Shown: piece by piece, positions 51,871-61,004 of the stretch
How positions within the stretch are numbered: position 1 is the first letter of the stretch
Layout: the number at the start of each line of letters is the position of its first letter
Assembly (NCBI RefSeq): GCF_004522155.1
Contig: NZ_SDEA01000009.1
Location: forward strand, 16,518 to 80,517
DNA: 64,000 nucleotides
Direction: 5' to 3'
Source: Paracoccus luteus
GTDB taxonomy: Bacteria; Pseudomonadota; Alphaproteobacteria; Rhodobacterales; Rhodobacteraceae
Made by a program: the position numbers and the translations under genes
Notes under the pieces: model-generated
Seen by the model: the letters and a program-made list of their open reading frames with translations, nothing else
Databases searched by the model: none
What the model was told of the DNA's origin: nothing

Positions 51871-53688
51871 CTATTCCACCGTCACCGATTTCGCCAGGTT
51901 GCGCGGCTGGTCCACGTCGGTGCCCTTGGCGACCGCCGTGTAATAGGCGAGGTATTGCACCGGCACGGCATACAGGATCGGCTCGAACAGGCCGCCGCCC
52001 GACGGCATCGTGATCGTCGCGCGGGTGCCGTCGGACGCCGCCGCCAGCCCCTCGCTGTCGGAAATCAGCAGCACCTGCCCGTGGCGGGCCATGACTTCCT
52101 GCATGTTGCTGACGGTCTTGTCGAACAGCGCGTCGCGGGGCGCCAGCACGACCACCGGCACGTTGCGGTCGATCAGCGCGATGGGGCCGTGCTTCAGCTC
52201 GCCCGAGGCATAGCCCTCGGCGTGGATATAGCTCAGCTCCTTCAGCTTCAGCGCGCCTTCCAGCGCCACCGGATACAGCGGCCCGCGGCCCAGGAACAGC
52301 ACGTCCTGCGCCTCGGCCAGCCAGCCCGCCAGCTCGCGGCAGTCGTCGGCCACCGCCAGCGCCTGGTTCAGCAGGCCGGGGATCGCGTTCAGGTCGGCCA
52401 GATGCGCCGCCAGCGCACCCGCGTCCAGCCGTCCGCGGTCGGCGGCGGCCTTGATCGCCAGAACCGCCAGCACCGCAAGCTGGCAGGTGAACGCCTTGGA
52501 CGACGCCACGCAGACCTCGATCCCCGCCAGCGTCGGCAGGGCGATGTCCGCCTCGCGCGCGATGGCCGAGGTGCCGACGTTGACCACCCCGATGGTGCGG
52601 GCGACCTTGCCCTGCGCATAGTGCAGCGCGGCCAGCGTGTCGGCCGTCTCGCCCGACTGGCTGACAAAGATCGCCCAGCTTTGCGGCGACAGCGGCGGCT
52701 CGCGGTAACGGAACTCGGACGCGACATCCAGGTCGCAGGGCAGGCCCGCAAGGCTTTCGAACCAATAGCGCGCGACATGCGCGGCCAGATAGGCGGTGCC
52801 GCAGCCGACCAGCGTCAGCCGGTCCACGTCCGCGAAATCCAGCCCCTCGGGCAGCACGATCCGGTCGCCCTTGATATAGTGGTTCAGCGCGTCGCCCATC
52901 ACGGCGGGCTGCTGGGCGATCTCTTTCGCCATGAAGTGGCGATAGCCGCCCTTGTCGATGGCGGTCGCGCCCACGTCGATGCGGGCCGTGTCGCGGTTGG
53001 CCAGCCGTCCGGCGGCGTCGTGGATCGTCGCGCCCGCGCGGGTCAGCACGACATGGTCTCCGTCTTCCAGATAGGTGATGCGGTCGGTGAACGGCGCCAG
53101 CGCGATGGCGTCGGATCCCAGGAACATCTCGCCGTCGCCGTGGCCCACAGCCAAGGGGCTGCCCTTGCGCGCGCCGATCATCAGGTCGCCCTGCTCCTCG
53201 AACAGGAAGGCCAGCGCAAAGGCCCCGTGCAGCCGCGACAGCGTGGCGCGCACGGCGTCCAGCGGCGCCATGCCCTGCGCCATGTGGTGCCCGGTCAGCA
53301 GGGCCACGGTCTCGGTGTCGGTCTCGGTCTGCGCGACGATGCCCTGCGCAGCCAGCTCGGCGCGCAATTCGCGAAAGTTCTCGATGATGCCGTTGTGGAC
53401 GACGGCCACGCCCTCGTGGCGGTGGGGGTGGGCGTTCGCCTCGGTCGCGGCGCCGTGGGTGGCCCAGCGGGTGTGTCCGATCCCGGCCTGGCCTTCCAGC
53501 GGGTCGTGGACCAGAACGTCGGACAGGTTCATCAGCTTGCCCACGGCGCGGCGGCGGGCCAGCCGCCCGTCCCCGTCCACGGTGGCGATGCCCGCGCTGT
53601 CATAGCCGCGGTATTCCAGCCGCTTCAGCGCCTCGACCAGCTGCGGGCCGACCTGGTTGCGGCCAAGGATTCCGATGATCCCGCACAT
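51871..53688 (-). CDS. glmS: Glutamine-fructose-6-phosphate aminotransferase (isomerizing)
   Basis: GlmS (605 aa) makes glucosamine 6-phosphate from fructose 6-phosphate and glutamine, the entry to peptidoglycan and LPS amino sugars. The N-terminal nucleophile Cys is at position 2 (MCGIIGILG), followed by the class II amidotransferase domain with RWATHG, two SIS domains (FVSQSGETADTL) and the C-terminal NLAKSVTVE. It starts 1 bp after glmU, forming a glmU-glmS operon. I see no glmS ribozyme. Confidence 0.97.
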   Translation of the reverse strand: MCGIIGILGRNQVGPQLVEALKRLEYRGYDSAGIATVDGDGRLARRRAVGKLMNLSDVLVHDPLEGQAGIGHTRWATHGAATEANAHPHRHEGVAVVHNGIIENFRELRAELAAQGIVAQTETDTETVALLTGHHMAQGMAPLDAVRATLSRLHGAFALAFLFEEQGDLMIGARKGSPLAVGHGDGEMFLGSDAIALAPFTDRITYLEDGDHVVLTRAGATIHDAAGRLANRDTARIDVGATAIDKGGYRHFMAKEIAQQPAVMGDALNHYIKGDRIVLPEGLDFADVDRLTLVGCGTAYLAAHVARYWFESLAGLPCDLDVASEFRYREPPLSPQSWAIFVSQSGETADTLAALHYAQGKVARTIGVVNVGTSAIAREADIALPTLAGIEVCVASSKAFTCQLAVLAVLAIKAAADRGRLDAGALAAHLADLNAIPGLLNQALAVADDCRELAGWLAEAQDVLFLGRGPLYPVALEGALKLKELSYIHAEGYASGELKHGPIALIDRNVPVVVLAPRDALFDKTVSNMQEVMARHGQVLLISDSEGLAAASDGTRATITMPSGGGLFEPILYAVPVQYLAYYTAVAKGTDVDQPRNLAKSVTVE

Positions 53689-53689
53689 C

Positions 53690-55036
53690 TCAGCTTTTCC
53701 CCCTGGCGGCGCGCAGCGCCTGCATCATGCGGGCGGCAAGGCCCGGTTTCGTGACCTGCCGCGCCCGGCCCAGCGCCAGCGCCTCGTCGGGCACGTCGGC
53801 GGTGATGACCGACCCCGACCCGGTCATGGCCCGCGCGCCCACCCGCACCGGCGCGACCAGCATGGTGTCCGACCCGATGAAGGCGTCCGCGCCGATGGTC
53901 GTGCGGTGCTTGCCCACGCCGTCATAGTTGCAGGTGACGGTCCCCGCGCCGATGTTGGTGCGCTCACCCACCGTGGCGTCGCCCAGATAGGTCAGGTGGC
54001 CGACCTTGGCGCCCTCGGCCAGCACGCTGTTCTTGATCTCGACAAAGTTGCCGACATGCACGTCGCCGCCCAGTTCGGCGCCCGGCCGCAGGCGCGCGAA
54101 CGGGCCGACCGTCGCGCCCCCGCTGACGTGGCAGCCCTCAAGATGGCAAAAGGGCAGGATCTCGGCCCCGCTTTCGACCGTGACGCCGGGACCGAAGACG
54201 ACGTTCTGCCCGATCACCGCGTCGCGGCCGATCACCGTGTCCTGCGCGAACCAGACGGTCGCGGGGTCGGCCAGCGTGACGCCAGCGTCGGTCGCGGCGG
54301 CGCGGGCGCGGGACTGGAACGCGGCCTCGGCCGCGGCAAGCTCGGCGCGGGTGTTGATGCCCAGCGTTTCGGATTCGTCGCAGGTGACGACGGCGGCGCT
54401 GCGGCCGTCGGCGCGGGCAAGGCGCACCACGTCGGTCAGGTAATATTCCCCCGCCGCGTTGTCGTTACCCAGCCGCGCGACCAGATCGCGCAGCAGGCCC
54501 GCGTCGGCGGCCATGACGCCGGAATTGCACAGCGCGATGCGGCGCGTGGCCTCGTCGGCGTCCTTGTATTCGACGATGCCGTCCAGGCTCTCGCCCTTGA
54601 CCACCAGCCGGCCATAGCGGCCGGGGTCGGCGGCCTCGAAGCCCAGCACGACGACATCCGCGGGATGCGCGGCCAGCGCCGCAAGCGTATCCGCCCCGAT
54701 GAACGGCGTGTCGCCGTAAAGCACGACCACGCGCCCGTCGAACCCGTCCAGCAGCGGCAGCGCCTGCGCGACCGCGTGGCCGGTGCCCAGCTGCTCGGGC
54801 TGCAGCGCGACCCGGGCGTCGGGGTCCAGCCGCACCACCGCGCGCGCGACAGCCTCGGCCCCGTGGCCCGCGACGACGACGACCTGCGCGGGGTCCAGCG
54901 TCCGGCCGGCGGCCAGTGCGTGGCCGACCAGCGGCACGCCCGCCAGCCGGTGCAGAACCTTGGGCAGGTCGGACTGCATCCGGCTGCCCTGCCCGGCCGC
55001 CAGAACGATCAACGCGACCGAGGATTCCGTCATCAC
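53690..55036 (-). CDS. glmU: Bifunctional GlmU (uridyltransferase / acetyltransferase)
   Basis: GlmU (448 aa) acetylates glucosamine 1-phosphate and then forms UDP-GlcNAc. The N-terminal pyrophosphorylase has LAAGQGSRMQSDLPKVLH and YGDTPF; the C-terminal left-handed beta-helix shows hexapeptide repeats and the acetyltransferase segment GAGTVTCNYDGVGKHRT. With glmS downstream it completes the step-down from fructose 6-phosphate except for GlmM. Its promoter should lie in the 103-bp divergent gap with gph. Confidence 0.96.
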   Translation of the reverse strand: MMTESSVALIVLAAGQGSRMQSDLPKVLHRLAGVPLVGHALAAGRTLDPAQVVVVAGHGAEAVARAVVRLDPDARVALQPEQLGTGHAVAQALPLLDGFDGRVVVLYGDTPFIGADTLAALAAHPADVVVLGFEAADPGRYGRLVVKGESLDGIVEYKDADEATRRIALCNSGVMAADAGLLRDLVARLGNDNAAGEYYLTDVVRLARADGRSAAVVTCDESETLGINTRAELAAAEAAFQSRARAAATDAGVTLADPATVWFAQDTVIGRDAVIGQNVVFGPGVTVESGAEILPFCHLEGCHVSGGATVGPFARLRPGAELGGDVHVGNFVEIKNSVLAEGAKVGHLTYLGDATVGERTNIGAGTVTCNYDGVGKHRTTIGADAFIGSDTMLVAPVRVGARAMTGSGSVITADVPDEALALGRARQVTKPGLAARMMQALRAARGKS

Positions 55037-55139
55037 CGCCCCTTCGTGGTGTTCCCTAATCTTTCGCGGCGTTCTATCGACGCGCGGGACGGGGCGAAAG
55101 GCCCCGGCCGGTCACAGTGTTTGACGAAAGGTTACGGCG

Positions 55140-55814
55140 ATGACGGGAACGGTGGTCCTGGATCTGGATGGCACGCTGGCCGACACCGCCGCCGACCTGA
55201 TCGCGGCGGCGAACGCCTGCTTTGAATCGCGCGGGCTGGGGTGCCTGCTGGACCCGCGGGCCGATGCGGCCATCGCCTTTCACGGCGGGCGCGCGATGCT
55301 GCGGGCGGGATACGGCCGCATTCCCGCCGACGCCCTGCTGCCGCCCGACGCCGAAGAGGTCGATTTTCCCCGGCTGCTGTCGTTCTATGACGACGCGATC
55401 GCGACCCACACCCGGCTTTACGACGACGCCGAAAACGCGCTGGAGGCGATGGCCGCCGCCGGGTTGCGGCTGGCGATCTGCACCAACAAGCCCGCCGCGC
55501 TGGCCGAAAAGCTGCTGGCCGCGCTGGGCGTGCGCGACCATTTCGCGGCGATGGTGGGCGCCGACAGCCTGCCGCAGCGCAAGCCCGATCCCGCGCCCTA
55601 TCGCGCCGCGGTGGAACGCGCCGGCGGCAGCGTGGCGCGGTCGTTCCTGGTGGGCGACACCGAGACCGACGTGAAAACCGCGCGCGCCGCCGGGGTGCGC
55701 GTGGCGCTGGTCGGGTTCGGCCCCGAGGGGGGGCGCATCGCGCGCCTGCAGCCCGACGCGATCCTGGACGGTTTTTCCGCCCTGCCCGCCTTGGCGCGGG
55801 ACTGGCTGGCCTAG
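55140..55814 (+). CDS. gph: Phosphoglycolate phosphatase (HAD family)
   Basis: A 224-residue HAD hydrolase that most likely dephosphorylates 2-phosphoglycolate. Motif I is VLDLDGTLADTAADL, motif II ICTNKPAAL, motif III/IV LPQRKPDP and GDTETDVKTARAAG. Substrate is assigned by overall similarity to Gph; other HAD substrates are possible. It is divergent from glmU and convergent with the UdgX gene: the two TAG stop codons share a CTAG palindrome (55811-55814). Confidence 0.85.
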   Translation: MTGTVVLDLDGTLADTAADLIAAANACFESRGLGCLLDPRADAAIAFHGGRAMLRAGYGRIPADALLPPDAEEVDFPRLLSFYDDAIATHTRLYDDAENALEAMAAAGLRLAICTNKPAALAEKLLAALGVRDHFAAMVGADSLPQRKPDPAPYRAAVERAGGSVARSFLVGDTETDVKTARAAGVRVALVGFGPEGGRIARLQPDAILDGFSALPALARDWLA

Positions 55815-57223
55815 GCCACCAGCCGCGCGGCCTGCGCCAGATCCTCGGTCAGCTGCGCCCGCGCCTCGGCAGCGGCGCCCTTGTCGGGCAGGCGCAGGAT
55901 ATAGGACGGGTGCCAGCTGAGCATCACCGGCCCGGTAGCGGTCTCCTCGACCCGGCCGCGGCGGCGGCCGAGGCCGGTCTTGTCGCCGGTCAGCGCATAG
56001 GCGGCGGTGCCCCCCAGCGCCATGACCAGCCGCGGCTGGATAAAGCGGCGTTCCAGATCCAGCCACCAGCGGCAGGCGTCGGTTTCGGCCCGGTCGGGGG
56101 TCTGGTGCAGCCGCCGCTTGCCGCGCGGCGTGAACTTGAAATGCTTGACGGCGTTGGTCAGCCAGACCCGGTCGCGGGCCATCCCGGCGGCCGCCATCGC
56201 CTCGTCCAGCACGCCCCCCGCTGGACCGACGAAGGGGCGGCCCGCCAGATCCTCGTGATCACCGGGCTGCTCGCCCACGATCATCAGCGCGGCGTCGGCC
56301 GGCCCCTCGCCCCAGACGGTCTGCGTGGCGTGGCAGTAAAGGTCGCAGCGCGTGCAATGCGCCGCCGCGCGGCAGGCGTCGTCCAGGCTGTCGATGCGGT
56401 CGGGGGCCTTCGGCATGGCGGCACGATACCTTTCGCTGATCGCGGCGGCGCGCGCGGGTGCGGCGGTCGCCTGCGCCGAACGCATGACGGCGACCCGGCG
56501 TTCGGCATCGGCCAGCATGGCGGGGATTTCCCGCGCCTCGGGCAGGTTCTTCCAGTATTTGCGCGGCATTTCCGACCGCATCGCGGCCAGCTTGATCCGC
56601 GCGGGGTTGAAGATGTTGGTGAAATAGGTGGCCCACAGCGCCTCGGACGCGTCGGGGGGCAGGTCGGGGCGGGGCGCGCCGGGGCCGTGCGTCAGCACGC
56701 CGTCCCGGAAATCGGCGCGCTCGTCCGGGGTCAGGATCGTCCAGTCCATGTCGGCGAACCGGCGGGCAAAGAACGGCGCGTTGCGGGCAAGGATCAGGTG
56801 GTCGGGTTCGAACCACGCGGCAAAGCGGCGGCGCGGGCCGTCGCCGGGCAGTTCCCGAAAGCGGACGAACGCGCGCATCTTGTGGCTGTCGCGCCGCACG
56901 GATTTCGCCAGCGCCTCAAGCCGCGCGACCAGCGGATCGGCGGGGTTCGCCAGCAGCCCGCGTTCGCCCGACAGCCGCCACAATGCCGTGTAAAGCAGCG
57001 CAAAGCGTTCCGGGTCGCGGTGGCACAGCACCGCGTCGGCCAGATCGACAAAGGCGCGCGGCACCGTCACGGGCCCTGCGGGGGGCAGCGGGTCGGGGGC
57101 GAACAGCCCCTCGCCCGTCTGCCACGTCACGTCCTGCGGGCGCACGCGCGCGGCGGCCAGCCGGCGGGCGGCGTCGCGCCATGCCTCGCGCCAGCCGGTC
57201 GCGGGCAGCGCCACGACCTGCAT
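55811..57223 (-). CDS. udgX: DUF4130 domain fused to UdgX uracil-DNA-binding protein
   Basis: A 470-residue two-domain protein. Residues about 55-215 form the DUF4130 region (TIGR03915-type). Residues about 275-470 are a family 4-like uracil-DNA glycosylase of the UdgX group: GEQPGDHEDLAGRP at 317-330, the UdgX-specific loop GKRRLH at 368-373, SWHPSYILR near 437-445, and iron-sulfur Cys candidates C290, C293 and C384. In mycobacterial UdgX the His of the KRRIH loop becomes covalently linked to uracil-site DNA; here the loop reads KRRLH with His373 kept. The start shares one base with the stop of the radical SAM gene, so the two are coupled. Confidence 0.9.
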   Translation of the reverse strand: MQVVALPATGWREAWRDAARRLAAARVRPQDVTWQTGEGLFAPDPLPPAGPVTVPRAFVDLADAVLCHRDPERFALLYTALWRLSGERGLLANPADPLVARLEALAKSVRRDSHKMRAFVRFRELPGDGPRRRFAAWFEPDHLILARNAPFFARRFADMDWTILTPDERADFRDGVLTHGPGAPRPDLPPDASEALWATYFTNIFNPARIKLAAMRSEMPRKYWKNLPEAREIPAMLADAERRVAVMRSAQATAAPARAAAISERYRAAMPKAPDRIDSLDDACRAAAHCTRCDLYCHATQTVWGEGPADAALMIVGEQPGDHEDLAGRPFVGPAGGVLDEAMAAAGMARDRVWLTNAVKHFKFTPRGKRRLHQTPDRAETDACRWWLDLERRFIQPRLVMALGGTAAYALTGDKTGLGRRRGRVEETATGPVMLSWHPSYILRLPDKGAAAEARAQLTEDLAQAARLVA

Positions 57224-58455
57224 CAGATCAGCTGCAGCTGTTCGGGCGGCGGCGCGAACCGCGCCCGCAGATCGGCGCTGTCGGTCAGCGCGCCGGGCGT
57301 CCATCCGGGCAGGCGGACGAAGGCGCGGGCCTTTTTCATGCTCGCCCCCATCCGCGCCAGATCGTCATAGCGCAGCGCGCCGTGGCGGCGCGCCGACAGG
57401 ATGCGCGCGACGGTCTTCGTCCCAAATCCCGGCACGCGCAGCAGCGCCTCGCGCGGGGCGCGGTTCACGTCCAGCGGGAAATCGGCGCGGTTGGCCAGCG
57501 CCCAGGCCAGCTTGGGGTCGATGGCAAGGTCCAGGTCGCCGCCGGGCGTCACGCCCGCGATCTCGTCCACCGAAAACCCATAGAACCGCATCAGCCAGTC
57601 GGCCTGATACAGCCGGTGTTCACGCATCAGGGGCGGCTTGACCAGCGGCAGCGCAGCCGAGGCGTCGGGAATGGGCGAGAACGCCGAGTAATAGACCCGC
57701 TTCAGCCCGTATCCGGTATAAAGCCGCGACGCCGTGGACAGGATGGCCGCGTCGTTGGCCCGGTCGGCGCCCACGATCATCTGCGTGGACTGGCCGGCGG
57801 GCGCAAAGCTGGCCGGGCGCTTGCCGGTGTGGCTGCGATCGCGGCTGGCCTCGCGCGTCAGGTGGACGCGGCCCATCGCCTGGCGGATCGTCTCGGGGCG
57901 CTTTTCGGGGGCGAGTTCGCGGATGCTGGTATCCTGCGGCAGCTCGATGTTGATCGACAGGCGGTCGGCGTAAAGCCCCGCCTCGTCCAGCAGCTCGGGC
58001 GAGGCGTCGGGGATGGTCTTGAGGTGAATATAGCCCTTGAACCCGTGGTCCACCCGCAGCGTGCGAGCGATCCGCACCATGTCGGCCATCGTGGCGTCGG
58101 GCGACCGGATGATGCCCGACGACAAAAACAGCCCCTCGATATAGTTGCGGCGATAGAACTCCAGCGTCAGGGTGACGACCTCGTCCACCGTGAACCGCGC
58201 GCGTTCGACGTTGGAACTGACCCGGTTGACGCAATAGGCGCAGTCGAAGATGCAGAAGTTCGTCATCAGGATCTTCAGCAGGCTGACGCAGCGCCCGTCC
58301 GGCGTATAGGCGTGGCATATCCCCGCGCCCTCGGTGGACCCCAGCCCGCCCTTGCGCGCGTCGCGCCGTTCGGTCCCGCTGGACGCGCACGAGGCGTCGT
58401 ATTTGGCGGCGTCCGACAGGATCGCAAGCTTGCGGGACAGGGTCATCTGGCTCAT
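57223..58455 (-). CDS. Putative DNA modification/repair radical SAM protein
   Basis: A 410-residue radical SAM protein of the TIGR03916 type, nearly always found beside the DUF4130/UdgX protein. The cluster motif CIFDCAYC has Cys at 68, 72 and 75; ASCASSGTER is a family hallmark, and a C-terminal helix-hairpin-helix (LLRVPGFGTKTVARIL) suggests DNA binding. An ATG at 58479 is in frame, but it lies inside a LexA box and upstream of the predicted transcription start. ATG 58455 fits the promoter and the family start (LSRKLAILSDAAKYD). The substrate is unknown. Confidence 0.88.
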   Translation of the reverse strand: MSQMTLSRKLAILSDAAKYDASCASSGTERRDARKGGLGSTEGAGICHAYTPDGRCVSLLKILMTNFCIFDCAYCVNRVSSNVERARFTVDEVVTLTLEFYRRNYIEGLFLSSGIIRSPDATMADMVRIARTLRVDHGFKGYIHLKTIPDASPELLDEAGLYADRLSINIELPQDTSIRELAPEKRPETIRQAMGRVHLTREASRDRSHTGKRPASFAPAGQSTQMIVGADRANDAAILSTASRLYTGYGLKRVYYSAFSPIPDASAALPLVKPPLMREHRLYQADWLMRFYGFSVDEIAGVTPGGDLDLAIDPKLAWALANRADFPLDVNRAPREALLRVPGFGTKTVARILSARRHGALRYDDLARMGASMKKARAFVRLPGWTPGALTDSADLRARFAPPPEQLQLI

Positions 58456-58461
58456 CCCCGC

Positions 58462-58489
58462 AATATAGTGTTCCCGCATTGTTCGGCAA
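58462..58489 (-). promoter_or_regulatory. Promoter of the radical SAM-udgX unit, leaderless geometry
   Basis: On the minus strand TTGCCG (58489-58484) and TATATT (58467-58462) are 16 nt apart, with a 5 of 6 match at the -10. Seven nucleotides past the -10 is position 58455, the A of the chosen ATG, so the transcript is predicted to be leaderless. There is no Shine-Dalgarno sequence before that ATG, which agrees. Confidence 0.55.
58470..58484 (-). promoter_or_regulatory. LexA (SOS) box at the radical SAM-udgX promoter
   Basis: GTTC-CCGCATT-GTTC on the plus strand (equivalently GAAC-N7-GAAC on the transcribed strand) is a perfect LexA box. It fills the spacer between the -35 and the -10, the ideal place for repression. 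Confidence 0.75.
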
Positions 58490-58552
58490 CCCTGCCGGCA
58501 CCGTGATCGGGCCGCGCTTGACCCTGCCCGCCGCCGGGCAGACAAGCCATCC

Positions 58553-59614
58553 ATGCGCCTGTCCGATTTCGACTTTCCCCTGCCCCAGCGGCTGATCGCG
58601 ACCCGGCCCGCGCGCCCGCGCAGCGCCGCCCGGCTGCTGGTCGCGCAGGGTGACGCGATCACCGACGCCACTGTCGCGGACCTGCCGGCGTTCCTGCGGC
58701 CGGGCGACATGCTGGTGCTGAACGACACCCGCGTCATCCCGGCGCGGTTGACCGGCACCCGCACCCGCACGACCGCGCAGGGCGACGCCGTCGCGGGGAT
58801 CGAGGTCACGCTGCTGGAACCCGCCCCCGACGGCTGGCGCGCGCTGGCCAAGCCCCTGCGCAAGCTGCGCGTAGCCGAGGTGATCCGCTTTGGCGACCAT
58901 CTGTCGGCGACCGTGACCGCCATCGCGGACGGCGAGCTGACGCTGGCATTCGACGCGCAGGGCGCCGATTTCGACGCCGCGCTGGCGCAGGTGGGGGCGA
59001 TGCCGCTGCCCCCCTATATCGCGGCGCTGCGGGCGCCCGACGAACAGGACCGCGACGATTACCAGGCCGTCTGGGCGCGCCATGCGGGCGCGGTCGCGGC
59101 GCCCACCGCCAGCCTGCATTTCGACGCGCCCCTGCTGGACCGCCTGCGCGACCGGGGCGTGCTCAGCGCGCATGTGACGCTGCATGTGGGCGCGGGGACG
59201 TTCCTGCCGGTCAAGACCGACGACGTCAGCCATCACCGGATGCACGCCGAACGCGGCATCGTCACGGCGCAGGCCGCCGCCGCGATCAACGCCGCGCGCG
59301 CAGCCGGCGGGCGCATCATTCCGGTCGGCACCACCGCGCTGCGGCTGATCGAGTCGGCGGCGGATGAGGCCGGCCGGGTCCGGCCGTTCGACGGGGCGAC
59401 CGACATCTTCATCCGTCCGGGCCACCGGTTTCGCGCCACGGACGCGCTGATGACCAACTTTCACCTGCCGAAATCGACGCTGCTGATGCTGGTGTCGGCG
59501 CTGATGGGGTCCGACCGCATCCGCCGCATCTATGACCACGCCGTTCACGAAAACTACAGGTTCTTCAGCTATGGCGATGCGTCGCTGCTGATACCCGAGG
59601 GGGCGCCATGCTGA
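58553..59614 (+). CDS. queA: S-adenosylmethionine:tRNA ribosyltransferase-isomerase
   Basis: QueA (353 aa) transfers and rearranges the ribosyl group of SAM onto 7-aminomethyl-7-deazaguanine in tRNA, giving epoxyqueuosine. The start [18 protein letters not shown], the [12 protein letters not shown] segment, [10 protein letters not shown] and the ending [17 protein letters not shown] are diagnostic. It is divergent from the radical SAM gene and overlaps the MFS gene by 7 bp. No other queuosine gene is adjacent. Confidence 0.96.
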   Translation: MRLSDFDFPLPQRLIATRPARPRSAARLLVAQGDAITDATVADLPAFLRPGDMLVLNDTRVIPARLTGTRTRTTAQGDAVAGIEVTLLEPAPDGWRALAKPLRKLRVAEVIRFGDHLSATVTAIADGELTLAFDAQGADFDAALAQVGAMPLPPYIAALRAPDEQDRDDYQAVWARHAGAVAAPTASLHFDAPLLDRLRDRGVLSAHVTLHVGAGTFLPVKTDDVSHHRMHAERGIVTAQAAAAINAARAAGGRIIPVGTTALRLIESAADEAGRVRPFDGATDIFIRPGHRFRATDALMTNFHLPKSTLLMLVSALMGSDRIRRIYDHAVHENYRFFSYGDASLLIPEGAPC

Positions 59615-60864
59615 CCGTCGTCCGCCAGACCTGGCCGCTGCTGCTGGGGGTCATGCTGCTGATGGTCGGCAACGGCATGCAGGGCACGCTGCTGGGGGTG
59701 CGCGGCGGGATCGAGGGGATATCCACCGGGGCGATGGCCTGGGTCATGGCGGGGTATTTCGGCGGCTTTCTGCTGGGCAGCATGGCGGTGCCGGGCATGA
59801 TCCAGCGCGTGGGCCACGTGCGGGTGTTCGCGGCGCTGGGGTCGCTGATCTCGGCGGTGGTGATCCTGTATGCCGCGCTGCCCTATTGGCAGGCGTGGGC
59901 GGTGCTGCGGCTGGTGATCGGGTTTTCCTTCGCGGGGGTCTATATCACTGCGGAAAGCTGGATGAACGCATCGGCCGACAACGAAACCCGCGGCCGGGCC
60001 ATGTCAGCCTATATGATCGTGCAGATGCTGGGGCTGGTCAGCGGGCAGGCGCTGCTGAACCTTGGCGACCCGGCGGGGTTCCTGCTGTTCATCGTGCCGT
60101 CGGTGCTGGTGTCGGTCGCGTTCACGCCGATCCTTTTGTCGCCGCAACCCGCGCCGCAGTTCGAATCGCTGCGGCCCATGTCGGTGGCGCGGCTGTTTCG
60201 GGTGTCGCCGCTGGGCTGCGTGGGCATCTTCCTGATCGGCGGCGTCTTCGCGGGCGTCTATGGCATGGCCCCCGTCTGGGGGTCGGCGGCGGGGCTGTCG
60301 GTGCGCGAGGTGTCGGCTTTTGTCGCCGCGATCTTCATCGGGGGGATGGCGATCCAATATCCGGTCGGCTGGCTCAGCGACCGGATGGACCGCCGTGTCG
60401 TGATCACGGCGCTGGCGGTGTTCGGCACGCTGGTCGTGATCGCGGTCATCGTGCTGGACCCCGGCATCTGGGGGCTGCTGGTGGCCGCGGCGCTGGTCGG
60501 GGGGGTGGCCAACCCGGTCTATGCGCTGCTGATCGCCTATACCAACGACTTCCTGCCCCCGTCCGAGATGGCGGGCGCGTCGGCGGGGTTGCTGTTCGTC
60601 AACGGTTTCGGTTCGGTGGCGGGGCCTTTCGTGACCGCCTGGCTGATGGGGGTCATGGGCAACAGCGGCTTCTGGGCCTATAACGGCGTCCTGCTGGCGG
60701 CGCTGGCGGCCTATGCGGGCTGGCGCATGACCCAGCGCGCCGCCCCCGCGGTCGAGGCGCAGGGCAGCTTTGCGGTGCTGTCGCCCGCCGCCTCGCCCGT
60801 GGCGGTCGAGGTGGTGATGGCCGACGCCGACAACACGGTCGAGCCGGTGCAGACGGCGGCCTGA
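59608..60864 (+). CDS. Major facilitator superfamily transporter, YcaD-like
   Basis: A 418-residue inner-membrane transporter with about 12 hydrophobic segments in two six-helix halves. The N-terminal half has [19 protein letters not shown] and a motif A-like stretch; the middle has [22 protein letters not shown] (about residues 114-135), typical of the YcaD/YfkF-like group; the second motif A reads [10 protein letters not shown]. The substrate is unknown. It overlaps queA by 7 bp, so the two are cotranscribed, but a link to queuosine is not implied. Confidence 0.8.
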   Translation: MLTVVRQTWPLLLGVMLLMVGNGMQGTLLGVRGGIEGISTGAMAWVMAGYFGGFLLGSMAVPGMIQRVGHVRVFAALGSLISAVVILYAALPYWQAWAVLRLVIGFSFAGVYITAESWMNASADNETRGRAMSAYMIVQMLGLVSGQALLNLGDPAGFLLFIVPSVLVSVAFTPILLSPQPAPQFESLRPMSVARLFRVSPLGCVGIFLIGGVFAGVYGMAPVWGSAAGLSVREVSAFVAAIFIGGMAIQYPVGWLSDRMDRRVVITALAVFGTLVVIAVIVLDPGIWGLLVAAALVGGVANPVYALLIAYTNDFLPPSEMAGASAGLLFVNGFGSVAGPFVTAWLMGVMGNSGFWAYNGVLLAALAAYAGWRMTQRAAPAVEAQGSFAVLSPAASPVAVEVVMADADNTVEPVQTAA

Positions 60865-61004
60865 GGACGGGGCGCGCCGGCGCTCTGGCGCCACACCCGG
60901 CTGGCGCTCCGCCCGTGCGGCGTCGGGCCATCTGGCGCCCGCCCCCTATGGCGCCCCGGCGTGCGATGGCCAAGACTGGACCTGTCGCAACGAAAGGCCG
61001 CGCC

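Noticed and set aside
53689..53689. glmS ribozyme in front of glmS
   Set aside because: glmS begins one base after glmU, leaving no space, and the ribozyme is a Gram-positive feature.
58477..58479. ATG at 58479 as the start of the radical SAM protein
   Set aside because: It lies between the -35 and -10 elements, inside the LexA box, so it would not be in the mRNA if that promoter is correct.
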